Shown: positions 34,277-42,640 of the stretch, piece by piece
Layout of the letters: each line of letters begins with the position of its first letter
Numbering within the stretch: position 1 is the stretch's first letter
Source of the DNA: Janthinobacterium rivuli
Lineage (GTDB): Bacteria > Pseudomonadota > Gammaproteobacteria > Burkholderiales > Burkholderiaceae_D
Direction of reading: 5' to 3'
Assembly (NCBI RefSeq): GCF_029690045.1
Contig: NZ_CP121464.1
Coordinates: forward strand, 1,426,001 to 1,490,000
DNA: 64,000 nt
Translations under genes and position numbers: made by a program
The notes under the pieces: generated by a model
Databases searched by the model: none
The model's input: only the letters and a program-made list of their open reading frames with translations
Told to the model about the DNA's origin: nothing

Positions 34277-34358
34277 TTGCCGCACAATCTTGGACGCATT
34301 TGCCATTTCCCCGCTCCATTCATTTTGTTGTATCTTTGCATCATATTTTTCTCCTATG

Positions 34359-34388
34359 TTGACAGTGAACAATCGCCTATGGTTTTAT
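34359..34388 (+). promoter_or_regulatory. Candidate promoter of the Oar-like receptor gene
   Basis: A perfect -35 TTGACA (34359-34364) is followed after 18 bp by TTTTAT (34383-34388), a 4-of-6 match to the -10. This would give a leader of about 170 nt before ATG 34566. Confidence 0.45.
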
Positions 34389-34565
34389 GTATCGCTTAGG
34401 CAAGTAGGTTTTCCTGTTTTGTCTGAAGCCTGTCCTATCAGTGGCGGGGAGTGTCAAGTCATCAAAAACTAAAACCGGAAATAAAAACGTATTAAACATG
34501 ATTTAGTGCTTAAATTTACCAAGCAACTCTACCAGAGACGCTTAATCTAATAATTAGGAAACCAC

Positions 34566-37500
34566 ATGTTGAGAAAAACTGTTTTAGTACGCGCGCTGGC
34601 GCTGGCCTTCAGTGCCGGCGCCATGTCCGCCATGGTCGTTGCGCCCGTCATGGCGCAGTCGAACGCAGCAGGTAGTATTTTTGGTAAGGTCGGCAGCGGC
34701 ACCGGCGATACCGTCGTGTTGCAAAACAATGGTACCAACCAGACGCGTTCCACGGCAGTTGATGCAAACGGCTCATTCCGTGCTACGAGTCTGCCTATCG
34801 GTACTTATACCGTAACGCTGAAGAAGGGCGAATCGGTTGTTGGTACTACGTCGCTGGAAGTGCTGGCCGGTCAAGGTGTCGAGGCAATTTTCCCTGCCGC
34901 TGGCGGCGTTCAGGCCGTGCAAGTGACGGGGCGTCGCAACCGCATCGATATCTCGAGCTCGACCAATGGCGCGACCTTTACCGCACGCGAGCTGGACAAG
35001 TTGCCGATCGCACGTAACGTCGACGCAATCGTTCAACTCTCCCCGAACACCACCCGTGGCGACCCGACCTATCCTGCCGGAGCCAGCTTCGGCGGTGGCG
35101 GCGCTTCGGAAAATGCCTACTATATCAACGGTTTCCCGGTAACCAACCCGTTGTCGCAATTGGGCGCAATGGAACTCCCATTTGGCGCGATCGCTCAAGC
35201 TCAAGTTTTGACGGGCGGTTATGGCGTTGAGTTTGGCCGGTCGGTTGGCGGCGTGGTCAACGTCACGACCAAATCCGGTACCAACACCTGGGAAGCCGGT
35301 GCACTGGTATCGATCGCACCGAAGTCGTTGCGCGCCAAGTCCCGTGACATGTACTACGCCAATACCGGTGTTTTCCCGCAAACAGACGGGACCCTGCGTA
35401 TTCGCCGCGAAGACAATGAATTCGAGCAAAAACAGTACTCCGCCTATGTCGGTGGTCCGCTGATCAAGGATACCTTGTTCGGTTTCGTTGCACTGGAGCA
35501 AACGCGCGCCGAAAGCAATGGCGTCTTTGGCGGCCGTACCGCGCTGACTAACGGTGATAACGGCTGGCGCGATTACAAGACCACCACCGAGCGCTACTAC
35601 GGTAAGCTGGACTGGAATATTTCCGATAATCATCGTATCGAATTCACCACGATCGGTGACCTGCCGGAGACCAACACGCAATTCCGTTCGTATGATTACG
35701 CGACCCGCGCCGTCGGCAGCAAGGTCAACTCGTCAACCCACGAAGAATACGGCCCATTCAACCCGAACGGCGGCGAAGCAAATATCCTGCGCTACGTTGG
35801 TAACATTTCCGATAACCTGACCGTCACTGCCCTGTATGGCAAATCGCGTGCCAAGCATATCTATGAGCCTACAGGCTACGATCCAACGCTGGCACAAGTG
35901 AGTGCGGCAAAGGCGGATCAGGCACCAGGCTTGAACTACACGGGTGGTCAGCCGTTCTCGACCAATCAACCAGTCAATGGTTCCACCGACCGCGTAACGT
36001 CCAAGCGTCTGGATTTGGAATACAAGATTGGCAACCACACCCTGCGTGCTGGTCTGGACAATAACAAGATGTCCTCGGCAGACGCTGGCGACGCTTTGGC
36101 CGGTGGCGCACTGTGGTTGTACGGCAAGACCCCAGATGCTACCAAGCCATTTGACGTTCCTGGCGGCCAAGTTGGCGCGCTGGCAGGCAAGGGCCCGCTC
36201 GCATCGCAAGGTTTTTATGTGTCGCGTGTCCTGTCCTCGACCGTATCGAATGCTTTCGCTGGTCAGGATGCTCAGTACATTGAAGATCGCTGGCAAGTGA
36301 CGAAGGACGTGTTGTTGACCGCAGGTCTGCGTCGTGAGGGCTTCTACAATGCCAACCAGGACGGCACTAAGTATATTGAGATGAAGAACCAATACGCTCC
36401 ACGCGTAGCAGCAGTGTGGGATGTGAATGGCGATGCATCGTTTAAAGTATTTGGTAGCGCAGGCCGTTACACCCTGCAAATGCCAACCGTGATCGCTTTG
36501 CGCGGTGCAAACGGTTCGCTGAACACCAACCAGTACTACGCTTACACGGGTACGGATGCACATGGTGCGCCAACGGGCTTGACCCAGTTGACGGATGTCT
36601 TGTCTGCAAACAATGAATTCGGTCAAGCAAAAGATCCGAAAACCGTTGCTGCACTGGACATGAAGCCGTCGTATCAGGATGAGTTGACCCTGGGCTTTGA
36701 AAAGGCCTACAACCCTAGCCTGAATTTCGGTGCCAAGGTTACTTACCGTACCCTGAAATCGACGATCGATGACTTCTGCGATGGTCGCGTGTTCGCAAAA
36801 TACGCCAAGCGCAATGGTATCGATACTTCGAACTACGGCGGTTTTAACTGCGCATCGTTCAACCCAGGCGAAGCAAATGATTTCCTGGTTGACTTCGCTG
36901 GTACGCAGTCCAACTACACCCGCGTCCACCTGACGAAGGAAGACCTGGGCTTCGACAAGGCCAAGCGTACTTACGCTGCACTTGATGTGTTTGCTGAGCA
37001 TCCATACCGTAACGGCTGGTATGGTAAGATCAACTACACCCTGTCGCGCAGCAGCGGCAATACTGAAGGTCAGACGCTGTCCGATACCACGACTGGCCAG
37101 GCTGACGTTGCAGCTACCCAGACCTGGGATTACGCAGCACTGATGCGCTATGCGGATGGCCGCCTGCCAAATGATCGTAAGCATCAGATCAAGGCTTATG
37201 GCTTCTACGACGTGACCCCAGAGTGGACCCTGGGTGCCGCCGCCTTGCTCGCTTCGGGCCGCCCACGTTCGTGCGTCGGTACCAATCCGAACACGCAATC
37301 GGCAGACGATGTCGGCTTTAACTATCAGTCCGCTTCGCACTATTGCTTCGGTGCAACTGGCAATCAGAACGTTGTTTCGCCACGCGGAACCGTGGGCAAT
37401 CTGCCATGGGACAAAAACCTGGACTTGAACGTGTCGTACAAACCAGCTTATGTGCCAGGCCTGGCAGTTAAACTGGACATCTTCAATGTGTTCGACACGC

Positions 37501-37628
37501 AAACCACGCAAAAAGTGGTCGAGCGTTACAACACCAACCAGGCACGCTATGCTCTGTATGAATCGGTACTGAGCTATACCGCACCTCGTTCGATGAAGTT
37601 GACTGCTGAGTTCAACAAGAAGTTCTAA
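34566..37628 (+). CDS. Oar-like TonB-dependent receptor
   Basis: The product is 1020 aa. Signal peptide MLRKTVLVRALALAFSAG...APVMAQ. An N-terminal carboxypeptidase-regulatory-like beta-sandwich (SIFGKVGSGTGDTVVLQNNG ... LPIGTYTVTLKKG, about residues 36-110) precedes the plug domain (SENAYYINGFPVTNP, GGYGVEFGRSVGGVVNVTTKSG) and an outer-membrane barrel ending in Phe (MKLTAEFNKKF). This is the Oar/OmpA-related TonB receptor type used for large or unknown ligands. Its codons favour GCA, CCA, GGT and GTT more than its neighbours, suggesting very high expression. No TonB or ExbBD genes are nearby. Confidence 0.92.
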   Translation: MLRKTVLVRALALAFSAGAMSAMVVAPVMAQSNAAGSIFGKVGSGTGDTVVLQNNGTNQTRSTAVDANGSFRATSLPIGTYTVTLKKGESVVGTTSLEVLAGQGVEAIFPAAGGVQAVQVTGRRNRIDISSSTNGATFTARELDKLPIARNVDAIVQLSPNTTRGDPTYPAGASFGGGGASENAYYINGFPVTNPLSQLGAMELPFGAIAQAQVLTGGYGVEFGRSVGGVVNVTTKSGTNTWEAGALVSIAPKSLRAKSRDMYYANTGVFPQTDGTLRIRREDNEFEQKQYSAYVGGPLIKDTLFGFVALEQTRAESNGVFGGRTALTNGDNGWRDYKTTTERYYGKLDWNISDNHRIEFTTIGDLPETNTQFRSYDYATRAVGSKVNSSTHEEYGPFNPNGGEANILRYVGNISDNLTVTALYGKSRAKHIYEPTGYDPTLAQVSAAKADQAPGLNYTGGQPFSTNQPVNGSTDRVTSKRLDLEYKIGNHTLRAGLDNNKMSSADAGDALAGGALWLYGKTPDATKPFDVPGGQVGALAGKGPLASQGFYVSRVLSSTVSNAFAGQDAQYIEDRWQVTKDVLLTAGLRREGFYNANQDGTKYIEMKNQYAPRVAAVWDVNGDASFKVFGSAGRYTLQMPTVIALRGANGSLNTNQYYAYTGTDAHGAPTGLTQLTDVLSANNEFGQAKDPKTVAALDMKPSYQDELTLGFEKAYNPSLNFGAKVTYRTLKSTIDDFCDGRVFAKYAKRNGIDTSNYGGFNCASFNPGEANDFLVDFAGTQSNYTRVHLTKEDLGFDKAKRTYAALDVFAEHPYRNGWYGKINYTLSRSSGNTEGQTLSDTTTGQADVAATQTWDYAALMRYADGRLPNDRKHQIKAYGFYDVTPEWTLGAAALLASGRPRSCVGTNPNTQSADDVGFNYQSASHYCFGATGNQNVVSPRGTVGNLPWDKNLDLNVSYKPAYVPGLAVKLDIFNVFDTQTTQKVVERYNTNQARYALYESVLSYTAPRSMKLTAEFNKKF

Positions 37629-37637
37629 TCGTGTGAT

Positions 37638-37659
37638 GGCCGCCGGTTTGCCGGCGGCC
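37638..37659 (+). terminator. GC hairpin after the Oar-like receptor
   Basis: The perfect 9-bp stem GGCCGCCGG / CCGGCGGCC has a 4-nt loop and lies 10 bp after the stop. There is no U-tract, so it is more likely an mRNA-stabilising hairpin than a terminator. Confidence 0.5.
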
Positions 37660-37680
37660 TGCAAAAGACACGATTTCAGT

Positions 37681-37722
37681 AAAAATGCCGCGCCCTGTCA
37701 AACAGGGCGCGGCATTTTTTTT
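37681..37722. terminator. Bidirectional terminator between the Oar-like receptor and rsmE
   Basis: A 17-bp stem with core TGCCGCGCCCTGT and a 3-nt loop is flanked by an A-run on the left and T8 on the right. It serves both converging transcripts. Confidence 0.9.
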
Positions 37723-37785
37723 GGCTATGTCCACGGCAGGCGTGGGAGCGCCCCCGGCGTTGCCTTCAATATGGTTTCTCGCCTC

Positions 37786-38511
37786 TTACATCCCGCCCCA
37801 CAATGCCGCCAGGGTGGCCAGCGCCGTCAGGCCCGCCGTTTCCGTGCGCAGGATGCGCGGGCCCATGCTCAAGCCGATGGCGCCGGCGGCCAGGGCCGCC
37901 TTTTCTTCCGCTTCCGAAAATCCGCCTTCCGGTCCCACCATCACGGTGATGGCCTGCGGCGGCTGGTGACGCGCCCAGTCGGCCAGCGACTGCTCCGCGC
38001 GCGGCGTCAGGATGATGCGTTTGTGTAAGTCTTGCTGGCGGCTCCAGCTATTAAAATCTTGCAATGGCGCCAGCTGCGCCAGGCGGTTGCGCCCGCATTG
38101 TTCCGATGCTGACACGATAATGCCTTGCCAATGCGCGAGTTTTTTCTCGGCCCGCTCGGCGGACAAGCGCACGACGCAGCGCTGCGCCGACAGCGGCACG
38201 ATGCCCGCCGCACCCAGTTCGATGGCTTTTTCGATGATCCAGTCCATTTTGGACGCTTCCGGCAAGGCCTGCGCCAGGGTTACGGCGTACGGCAGCTCCG
38301 CTTCGCGCGCCACGTGTGTCTGGATGTCCGCCGTCACGCTGCGCTTGGCGACAGCCACCAGGCTCGCCTGCACTTCGCCGCCTTCGCCATTGAACAGGGT
38401 GATGACGTCGCCCGGCGCCAGGCGCACGACCTGGATATGGTGGGCGACAGCCTCCGGCAGGGCGATGGTGGTGCCGGCAACGAGCGGCTGGGGGCAGAAA
38501 AAACGCGGCAT
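37786..38511 (-). CDS. rsmE: 16S rRNA (uracil-1498-N3) methyltransferase
   Basis: The product is 241 aa from ATG 38511 (MPRFFCPQPL), with GAGGA upstream. An N-terminal PUA-like domain (GDVITLFNGEGGEVQASL) is followed by a SPOUT methyltransferase domain with the trefoil-knot motifs MVGPEGGFSEAE and LSMGPRILRTETA that bind S-adenosylmethionine. It methylates U1498 of 16S rRNA in the 30S subunit. The gene is divergent from transketolase. Confidence 0.95.
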   Translation of the reverse strand: MPRFFCPQPLVAGTTIALPEAVAHHIQVVRLAPGDVITLFNGEGGEVQASLVAVAKRSVTADIQTHVAREAELPYAVTLAQALPEASKMDWIIEKAIELGAAGIVPLSAQRCVVRLSAERAEKKLAHWQGIIVSASEQCGRNRLAQLAPLQDFNSWSRQQDLHKRIILTPRAEQSLADWARHQPPQAITVMVGPEGGFSEAEEKAALAAGAIGLSMGPRILRTETAGLTALATLAALWGGM

Positions 38512-38707
38512 GCAAATCCTCAACGGGGGTATATGTGGGGTGGAAAGACGTCAAAGTATAGCCATTTGGCTGGCCAGTACGCCGCAATTCTAATTTGCGG
38601 CCCCCTAGTCTGGTAAAATAGTTGACTACATAAAGCAGCCGGCCTGGGTTCTTTCTTGTCCGTGCTGTTGCAAACGAATCCCAAACTCGCGACTGACCCA
38701 CACCACC

Positions 38708-40705
38708 ATGACAACTACGCTCCCGACTACCAAAATGGCCAATGCGATCCGCGCACTGGCAATGGACGCTGTACAAAAGGCCAACTCCGGCCATCCAGGC
38801 ATGCCGATGGGCATGGCCGAGATCGCAGTTGCTCTGTGGAGTGGTCACTACCGCCACAATCCCGCGAATCCAAAATGGCAGAACCGCGACCGTTTCCTGT
38901 TGTCGAACGGCCATGGCTCGATGCTGCACTACGCGCTGCTGCACCTGACCGGCTACGAGCTGTCGATGGATGACATCAAGGCGTTCCGCCAGATGCATTC
39001 GAAAACCCCGGGCCACCCGGAAGTCGATATCACGCCGGGCATTGAGACGACCACCGGCCCGCTGGGCCAGGGCATCGCCAACGCCGTCGGCATGGCCCTG
39101 TCGGAGCAATTGCTGGCTGCTGAATTCAACAAGCCTGGCTACGACATCGTCAACCACTACACCTACGCCTTCGTCGGCGATGGTTGCCTGATGGAAGGTA
39201 TTTCGCACGAAGTGTGCGCGCTGGCCGGCACCCTGGGCTTGAACAAACTGATCGCCCTGTACGATGACAACGGCATTTCCATCGACGGCAAAGTCGAAGG
39301 CTGGTTCACGGACGACACCCCGGCGCGCTTCGAAGCGTACGGCTGGAACGTCATCCGCGCCGTCGATGGCCACGATGTTGCCGCCGTGGCTGCCGCCATC
39401 GCCGCCGCCAAGACCGCATCGAAGCCAACCCTGATCTGCTGCAAGACCATCATCGGCAAGGGTTCGCCGAACCTGCAAGGCGGCGACAAGGTCCACGGCG
39501 CCGCGCTGGGCGACAAGGAAATCGCTGCCGTACGCGAATACATCGGCTGGGATGCCGCACCGTTCGAGATGCCGGCCGACGTGTACGCTGCCTGGGATGC
39601 CAAGAAGCAAGGCGCCCTGCTGGAAGCGGACTGGAACGAGCGTTTCGCCGCCTACGGCCGTGAATTCCCGCAGCAAGCTGCGGAACTGAGCCGCCGCATG
39701 CAGGGCGAGCTGCCTGCTGCATTTGAAACGGCGCTGTCGGCCGCGATCGCTTCCTGCGTCGAGAAGAAAGAAAACATCGCCACCCGCAAGGCCAGCCAGA
39801 ACGCCATCCAGGCGCTGGCTTCGTCCCTGCCGGAATTCCTCGGCGGCTCGGCCGACCTGACCGGTTCGAACCTGACCAACTGGAAAGAATGCGTGGCTGT
39901 GCGTTCGGGCCAGCCTGGCAACCACATCAACTACGGCGTGCGTGAATTCGGCATGAGCGCCATCATGAACGGTATCACCCTGCACGGCGGCTACATCCCG
40001 TTCGGCGCCACGTTCCTGACGTTCTCCGACTACAGCCGCAATGCCCTGCGCATGGCCGCCTTGATGAAACTGCGTTCGATCTTCGTGTTTACCCACGACT
40101 CGATCGGCCTGGGCGAAGACGGCCCGACGCACCAATCGGTCGAGCATGTCTCGTCGATGCGTTTGATCCCGAACCTGGACAACTGGCGTCCATGCGACAC
40201 CGTCGAGTCGGCTGCTGCCTGGGGCGCCGCCGTGCGCCGCAAGGATGGCCCGTCGACCCTGATCTTCTCGCGCCAGAACCTGCCTTACCAGGAGCGTAGC
40301 GCCGAACAGATCGAGAACATCTACCGCGGCGGCTATGTGCTGAACGACGTGGCGGACGCCAAGGCGATCCTGATCGCCACCGGTTCCGAAGTGGAACTGG
40401 CCGTCGCCGCCGCCAGCGCGCTGGCGGCCGAAGGCATCAACGTGCGCGTGGTGTCGATGCCGTCGACCGACGTGTATGACCGCCAGGACGCCGCCTACAA
40501 GGCCAGCGTGCTGACCCGCGGCGTGCCGCGCGTGGCCATCGAAGCGGGCGTGACCAGCTTCTGGTACAAATACGTGGGCCTGGAAGGCGCCGTGGTCGGT
40601 ATCGACACGTTTGGCGAATCGGCGCCTGCCGGCGTGCTGTTCAAGCACTTCGGCTTCACGGTCGAGAACGTCGTAGCCAAGGTGAAAGCCGTTATCGCTG
40701 GCTAA
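38708..40705 (+). CDS. tkt: Transketolase
   Basis: The product is 665 aa, the usual bacterial length. The N-terminal thiamine-diphosphate domain has [24 protein letters not shown], and the TPP/Mg motif GDGCLMEG...[14 protein letters not shown]. The pyrimidine domain has [16 protein letters not shown], with the catalytic Glu region upstream in GVREFGMSA. It transfers two-carbon ketol units in the pentose phosphate and related pathways. It is 78 bp upstream of gapA on the same strand with no terminator between, so the two are probably co-transcribed. Confidence 0.97.
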   Translation: MTTTLPTTKMANAIRALAMDAVQKANSGHPGMPMGMAEIAVALWSGHYRHNPANPKWQNRDRFLLSNGHGSMLHYALLHLTGYELSMDDIKAFRQMHSKTPGHPEVDITPGIETTTGPLGQGIANAVGMALSEQLLAAEFNKPGYDIVNHYTYAFVGDGCLMEGISHEVCALAGTLGLNKLIALYDDNGISIDGKVEGWFTDDTPARFEAYGWNVIRAVDGHDVAAVAAAIAAAKTASKPTLICCKTIIGKGSPNLQGGDKVHGAALGDKEIAAVREYIGWDAAPFEMPADVYAAWDAKKQGALLEADWNERFAAYGREFPQQAAELSRRMQGELPAAFETALSAAIASCVEKKENIATRKASQNAIQALASSLPEFLGGSADLTGSNLTNWKECVAVRSGQPGNHINYGVREFGMSAIMNGITLHGGYIPFGATFLTFSDYSRNALRMAALMKLRSIFVFTHDSIGLGEDGPTHQSVEHVSSMRLIPNLDNWRPCDTVESAAAWGAAVRRKDGPSTLIFSRQNLPYQERSAEQIENIYRGGYVLNDVADAKAILIATGSEVELAVAAASALAAEGINVRVVSMPSTDVYDRQDAAYKASVLTRGVPRVAIEAGVTSFWYKYVGLEGAVVGIDTFGESAPAGVLFKHFGFTVENVVAKVKAVIAG

Positions 40706-40783
40706 TATTGATTTTGAGCAGACCCTGGCCATGTGCTGGCCGGGGGGCTGTGCTGATACCTTTTTTTTAATCAGGAGCAGAGT

Positions 40784-41794
40784 ATGACGATCAAAGTTGC
40801 AATCAATGGCTACGGCCGCATCGGCCGTAATGTATTGCGCGCTTTCTACGAAGGCGGCAAGAAACAGGATATCCAGATCGTTGCCATCAACGACCTGGGC
40901 GATGCCAAATCGAACGCCCACCTGACCCGCTACGACACCGCGCACGGCAAGTTCCCGGGCACGGTCACCGTCGAAGGCGACAACATGATCGTCAATGGCG
41001 ATCCGATCCGCGTATTCGCACAGCGCAATCCTGCTGAAATTCCATGGGGCGAGCTGGGCGTGGACGTCGTGCTGGAGTGCACGGGTTTCTTCACCACCAA
41101 AGAGAAAGCTTCGGCTCACTTGAAGGGCGGCGCGAAAAAAGTCATCATTTCGGCACCAGGCGGCAAGGACGTCGACGCGACCGTCGTGTTCGGCGTGAAC
41201 CACTCCGTGCTGAAATCGACCGATACCGTCATTTCGAACGCTTCGTGCACCACCAACTGCCTGGCACCGCTGGTCAAGCCACTCAACGACGCCATCGGCA
41301 TCGAAACGGGCCTGATGACCACCGTGCACGCCTACACCAACGACCAGGTGCTGTCCGACGTGATGCATGAAGACCTGCGCCGCGCCCGTTCGGCCACCAT
41401 GAGCATGATCCCGACCAAGACGGGCGCCGCCGCCGCCGTGGGCCTGGTGCTGCCTGAGCTGAATGGCAAACTGGACGGCTTCGCCATCCGTGTGCCGACC
41501 ATCAACGTCTCGCTGGTCGACCTGTCCTTCATCGCCAAGCGCGACACCACCGTGGAAGAAGTCAACGCCCTGATGAAAGCCGCGTCGGAAGGCGCCCTGG
41601 AAGGCATCCTGACGTACCAGACCGAACCACTGGTCTCGATCGACTTCAACCATAACCCGGCTTCGTCGAACTTCGATTCGACCCTGACCAAAGTGTCGGG
41701 CCGCCTGGTGAAAGTATCGTCGTGGTACGACAACGAGTGGGGTTTCTCGAACCGCATGCTCGACACCACCGTCGCACTGATGTCGGCCAAGTAA
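40784..41794 (+). CDS. gapA: Type I glyceraldehyde-3-phosphate dehydrogenase
   Basis: The product is 336 aa, with AGGAGCAG upstream of ATG 40784. The NAD-binding motif [15 protein letters not shown] is at the N-terminus, the catalytic Cys is at about residue 155 in SNASCTTNC, and the active-site His is in [10 protein letters not shown]. The C-terminal [12 protein letters not shown] is typical. It oxidises glyceraldehyde 3-phosphate to 1,3-bisphosphoglycerate in glycolysis. It follows transketolase and is closed by a strong terminator. Codon use favours major codons, as expected of a highly expressed gene. Confidence 0.98.
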   Translation: MTIKVAINGYGRIGRNVLRAFYEGGKKQDIQIVAINDLGDAKSNAHLTRYDTAHGKFPGTVTVEGDNMIVNGDPIRVFAQRNPAEIPWGELGVDVVLECTGFFTTKEKASAHLKGGAKKVIISAPGGKDVDATVVFGVNHSVLKSTDTVISNASCTTNCLAPLVKPLNDAIGIETGLMTTVHAYTNDQVLSDVMHEDLRRARSATMSMIPTKTGAAAAVGLVLPELNGKLDGFAIRVPTINVSLVDLSFIAKRDTTVEEVNALMKAASEGALEGILTYQTEPLVSIDFNHNPASSNFDSTLTKVSGRLVKVSSWYDNEWGFSNRMLDTTVALMSAK

Positions 41795-41810
41795 TTTTTT
41801 GACCGCATAA

Positions 41811-41847
41811 GAAAAAACGCCCAGGTAGTTGCCTGGGCGTTTTTTCA
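41811..41847. terminator. Bidirectional terminator after gapA
   Basis: The stem AAAAACGCCCAGG / CCTGGGCGTTTTT with a 6-nt loop is flanked by A and T runs. The T-tract overlaps the stop codon of the convergent yoaK-type gene. Confidence 0.9.
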
Positions 41848-42627
41848 TTTATGGCTGTGCGAATAGAAACGGCGCCGGTAAAAACGCCACAGCAGGCGCA
41901 AGTCGCGCAGCACGGGCACGCCCGACAGCAGGGTCAGTACACCGGCGAGCAGGATGGTGGCGGCGGGAAAGCCGATGTGCTTGAAGGCCAGGGCGCCGCT
42001 GACGCCGCCGATGAAGAAGCAGGCGATCAGCAGGCTGTGCGTTCTCAGCTTGCCGCGGTTGACCTTGACCATCCGATCCGGCAGGTGGCGCCGGTTGTAA
42101 TACGCCATCTTGCCCAGTTCGATGCCGATGTCGGTCGACAGGCCCGTCACGTGCGTGGTGCGGATGACGGCGCCCGAAATCTTGGTGATGATGGCGTTCT
42201 GCAAGCCCATGACAAAGCACAGCAGCAAGATGGTGACGGGGCCCAGCACGTCGGGCATGGTGGCCAGGTAATTGCCCGTCAAGCCGAACAGCAGCAATAA
42301 GGCCGCTTCCAGCATCAGGCTGGCGGCGAATTGGCTGTGCAGCCGTCGTCGCTTGCCCCAGTTCACCATGATGGCCGTGACGGCCGCGCCGCTGACAAAG
42401 GCCAGCCAGGCGCCCAGCGCGGCCAGGGCCACCGTGATATTGCCCAGCGCCAGGTCGTCCGCCATGCCCGAGACGATGCCCGTCATGTGCGAGGTATAGC
42501 CGCCGATGGCAAGAAAGCCGCCCGCATTCACAGCGCCGGCCACCAGCGCCAGCACGCAGCCCAGCTGCAGATTGGCTTGCGTATCGCGCGCCGATCCGCT
42601 CAGCCGGGACAGGTAATGGAGTGGCAT
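41845..42627 (-). CDS. YoaK-type (DUF1275) membrane protein
   Basis: The product is 260 aa from ATG 42627 (MPLHYLSRLSG), 13 bp after the glnE stop. A longer TTG start would overlap the glnE stop. Six or so membrane segments are visible (LGCVLALVAGAVNAGGFLAI, FAASLMLEAALLLLFGL, VTILLLCFVMGLQNAI). The family motifs GGYTSHMTGIVSGMADD and TTHVTGLSTDIGIELG are present. Function unknown. The short gap suggests co-transcription with glnE. Confidence 0.87.
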   Translation of the reverse strand: MPLHYLSRLSGSARDTQANLQLGCVLALVAGAVNAGGFLAIGGYTSHMTGIVSGMADDLALGNITVALAALGAWLAFVSGAAVTAIMVNWGKRRRLHSQFAASLMLEAALLLLFGLTGNYLATMPDVLGPVTILLLCFVMGLQNAIITKISGAVIRTTHVTGLSTDIGIELGKMAYYNRRHLPDRMVKVNRGKLRTHSLLIACFFIGGVSGALAFKHIGFPAATILLAGVLTLLSGVPVLRDLRLLWRFYRRRFYSHSHK

Positions 42628-42640
42628 GCCCGGGTCGGCC

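Larger units (their letters stand above)
33079..34565. other. 1.49-kb non-coding region, AT-rich in its second half
   Basis: No gene is supported: short open frames here lack ribosome sites and recognisable products. The first 450 bp are ordinary GC; from about 33520 and especially 33740-34080 the DNA is strikingly AT-rich compared with the rest of the window. It contains dyads (for example ATATTCA-AATG-TGAATAT near 34000), a terminator-like hairpin at 34232, an NtrC-like box at 34260 and a promoter candidate at 34359. It may be a long regulatory region for the receptor gene at 34566, a small-RNA locus, or horizontally acquired remnant DNA. Confidence 0.5.

Noticed and set aside
33531..34472. 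Short open frames (60-96 codons) in the AT-rich gap before the Oar-like receptor
   Set aside because: No ribosome sites, overlapping frames on both strands and no similarity to known proteins; treated as non-coding.
34260..34565. A sigma-54 promoter partnering the NtrC-like box at 34260
   Set aside because: All GG...GC candidates examined on the plus strand have 8 or 11 bp spacing, not 10; a sigma-70-like TTGACA element is the better promoter candidate.
38051..41848. Minus-strand open frame of about 1265 codons across transketolase and gapA
   Set aside because: Antisense shadow of two unmistakable housekeeping genes; low-complexity composition and no recognisable domain.
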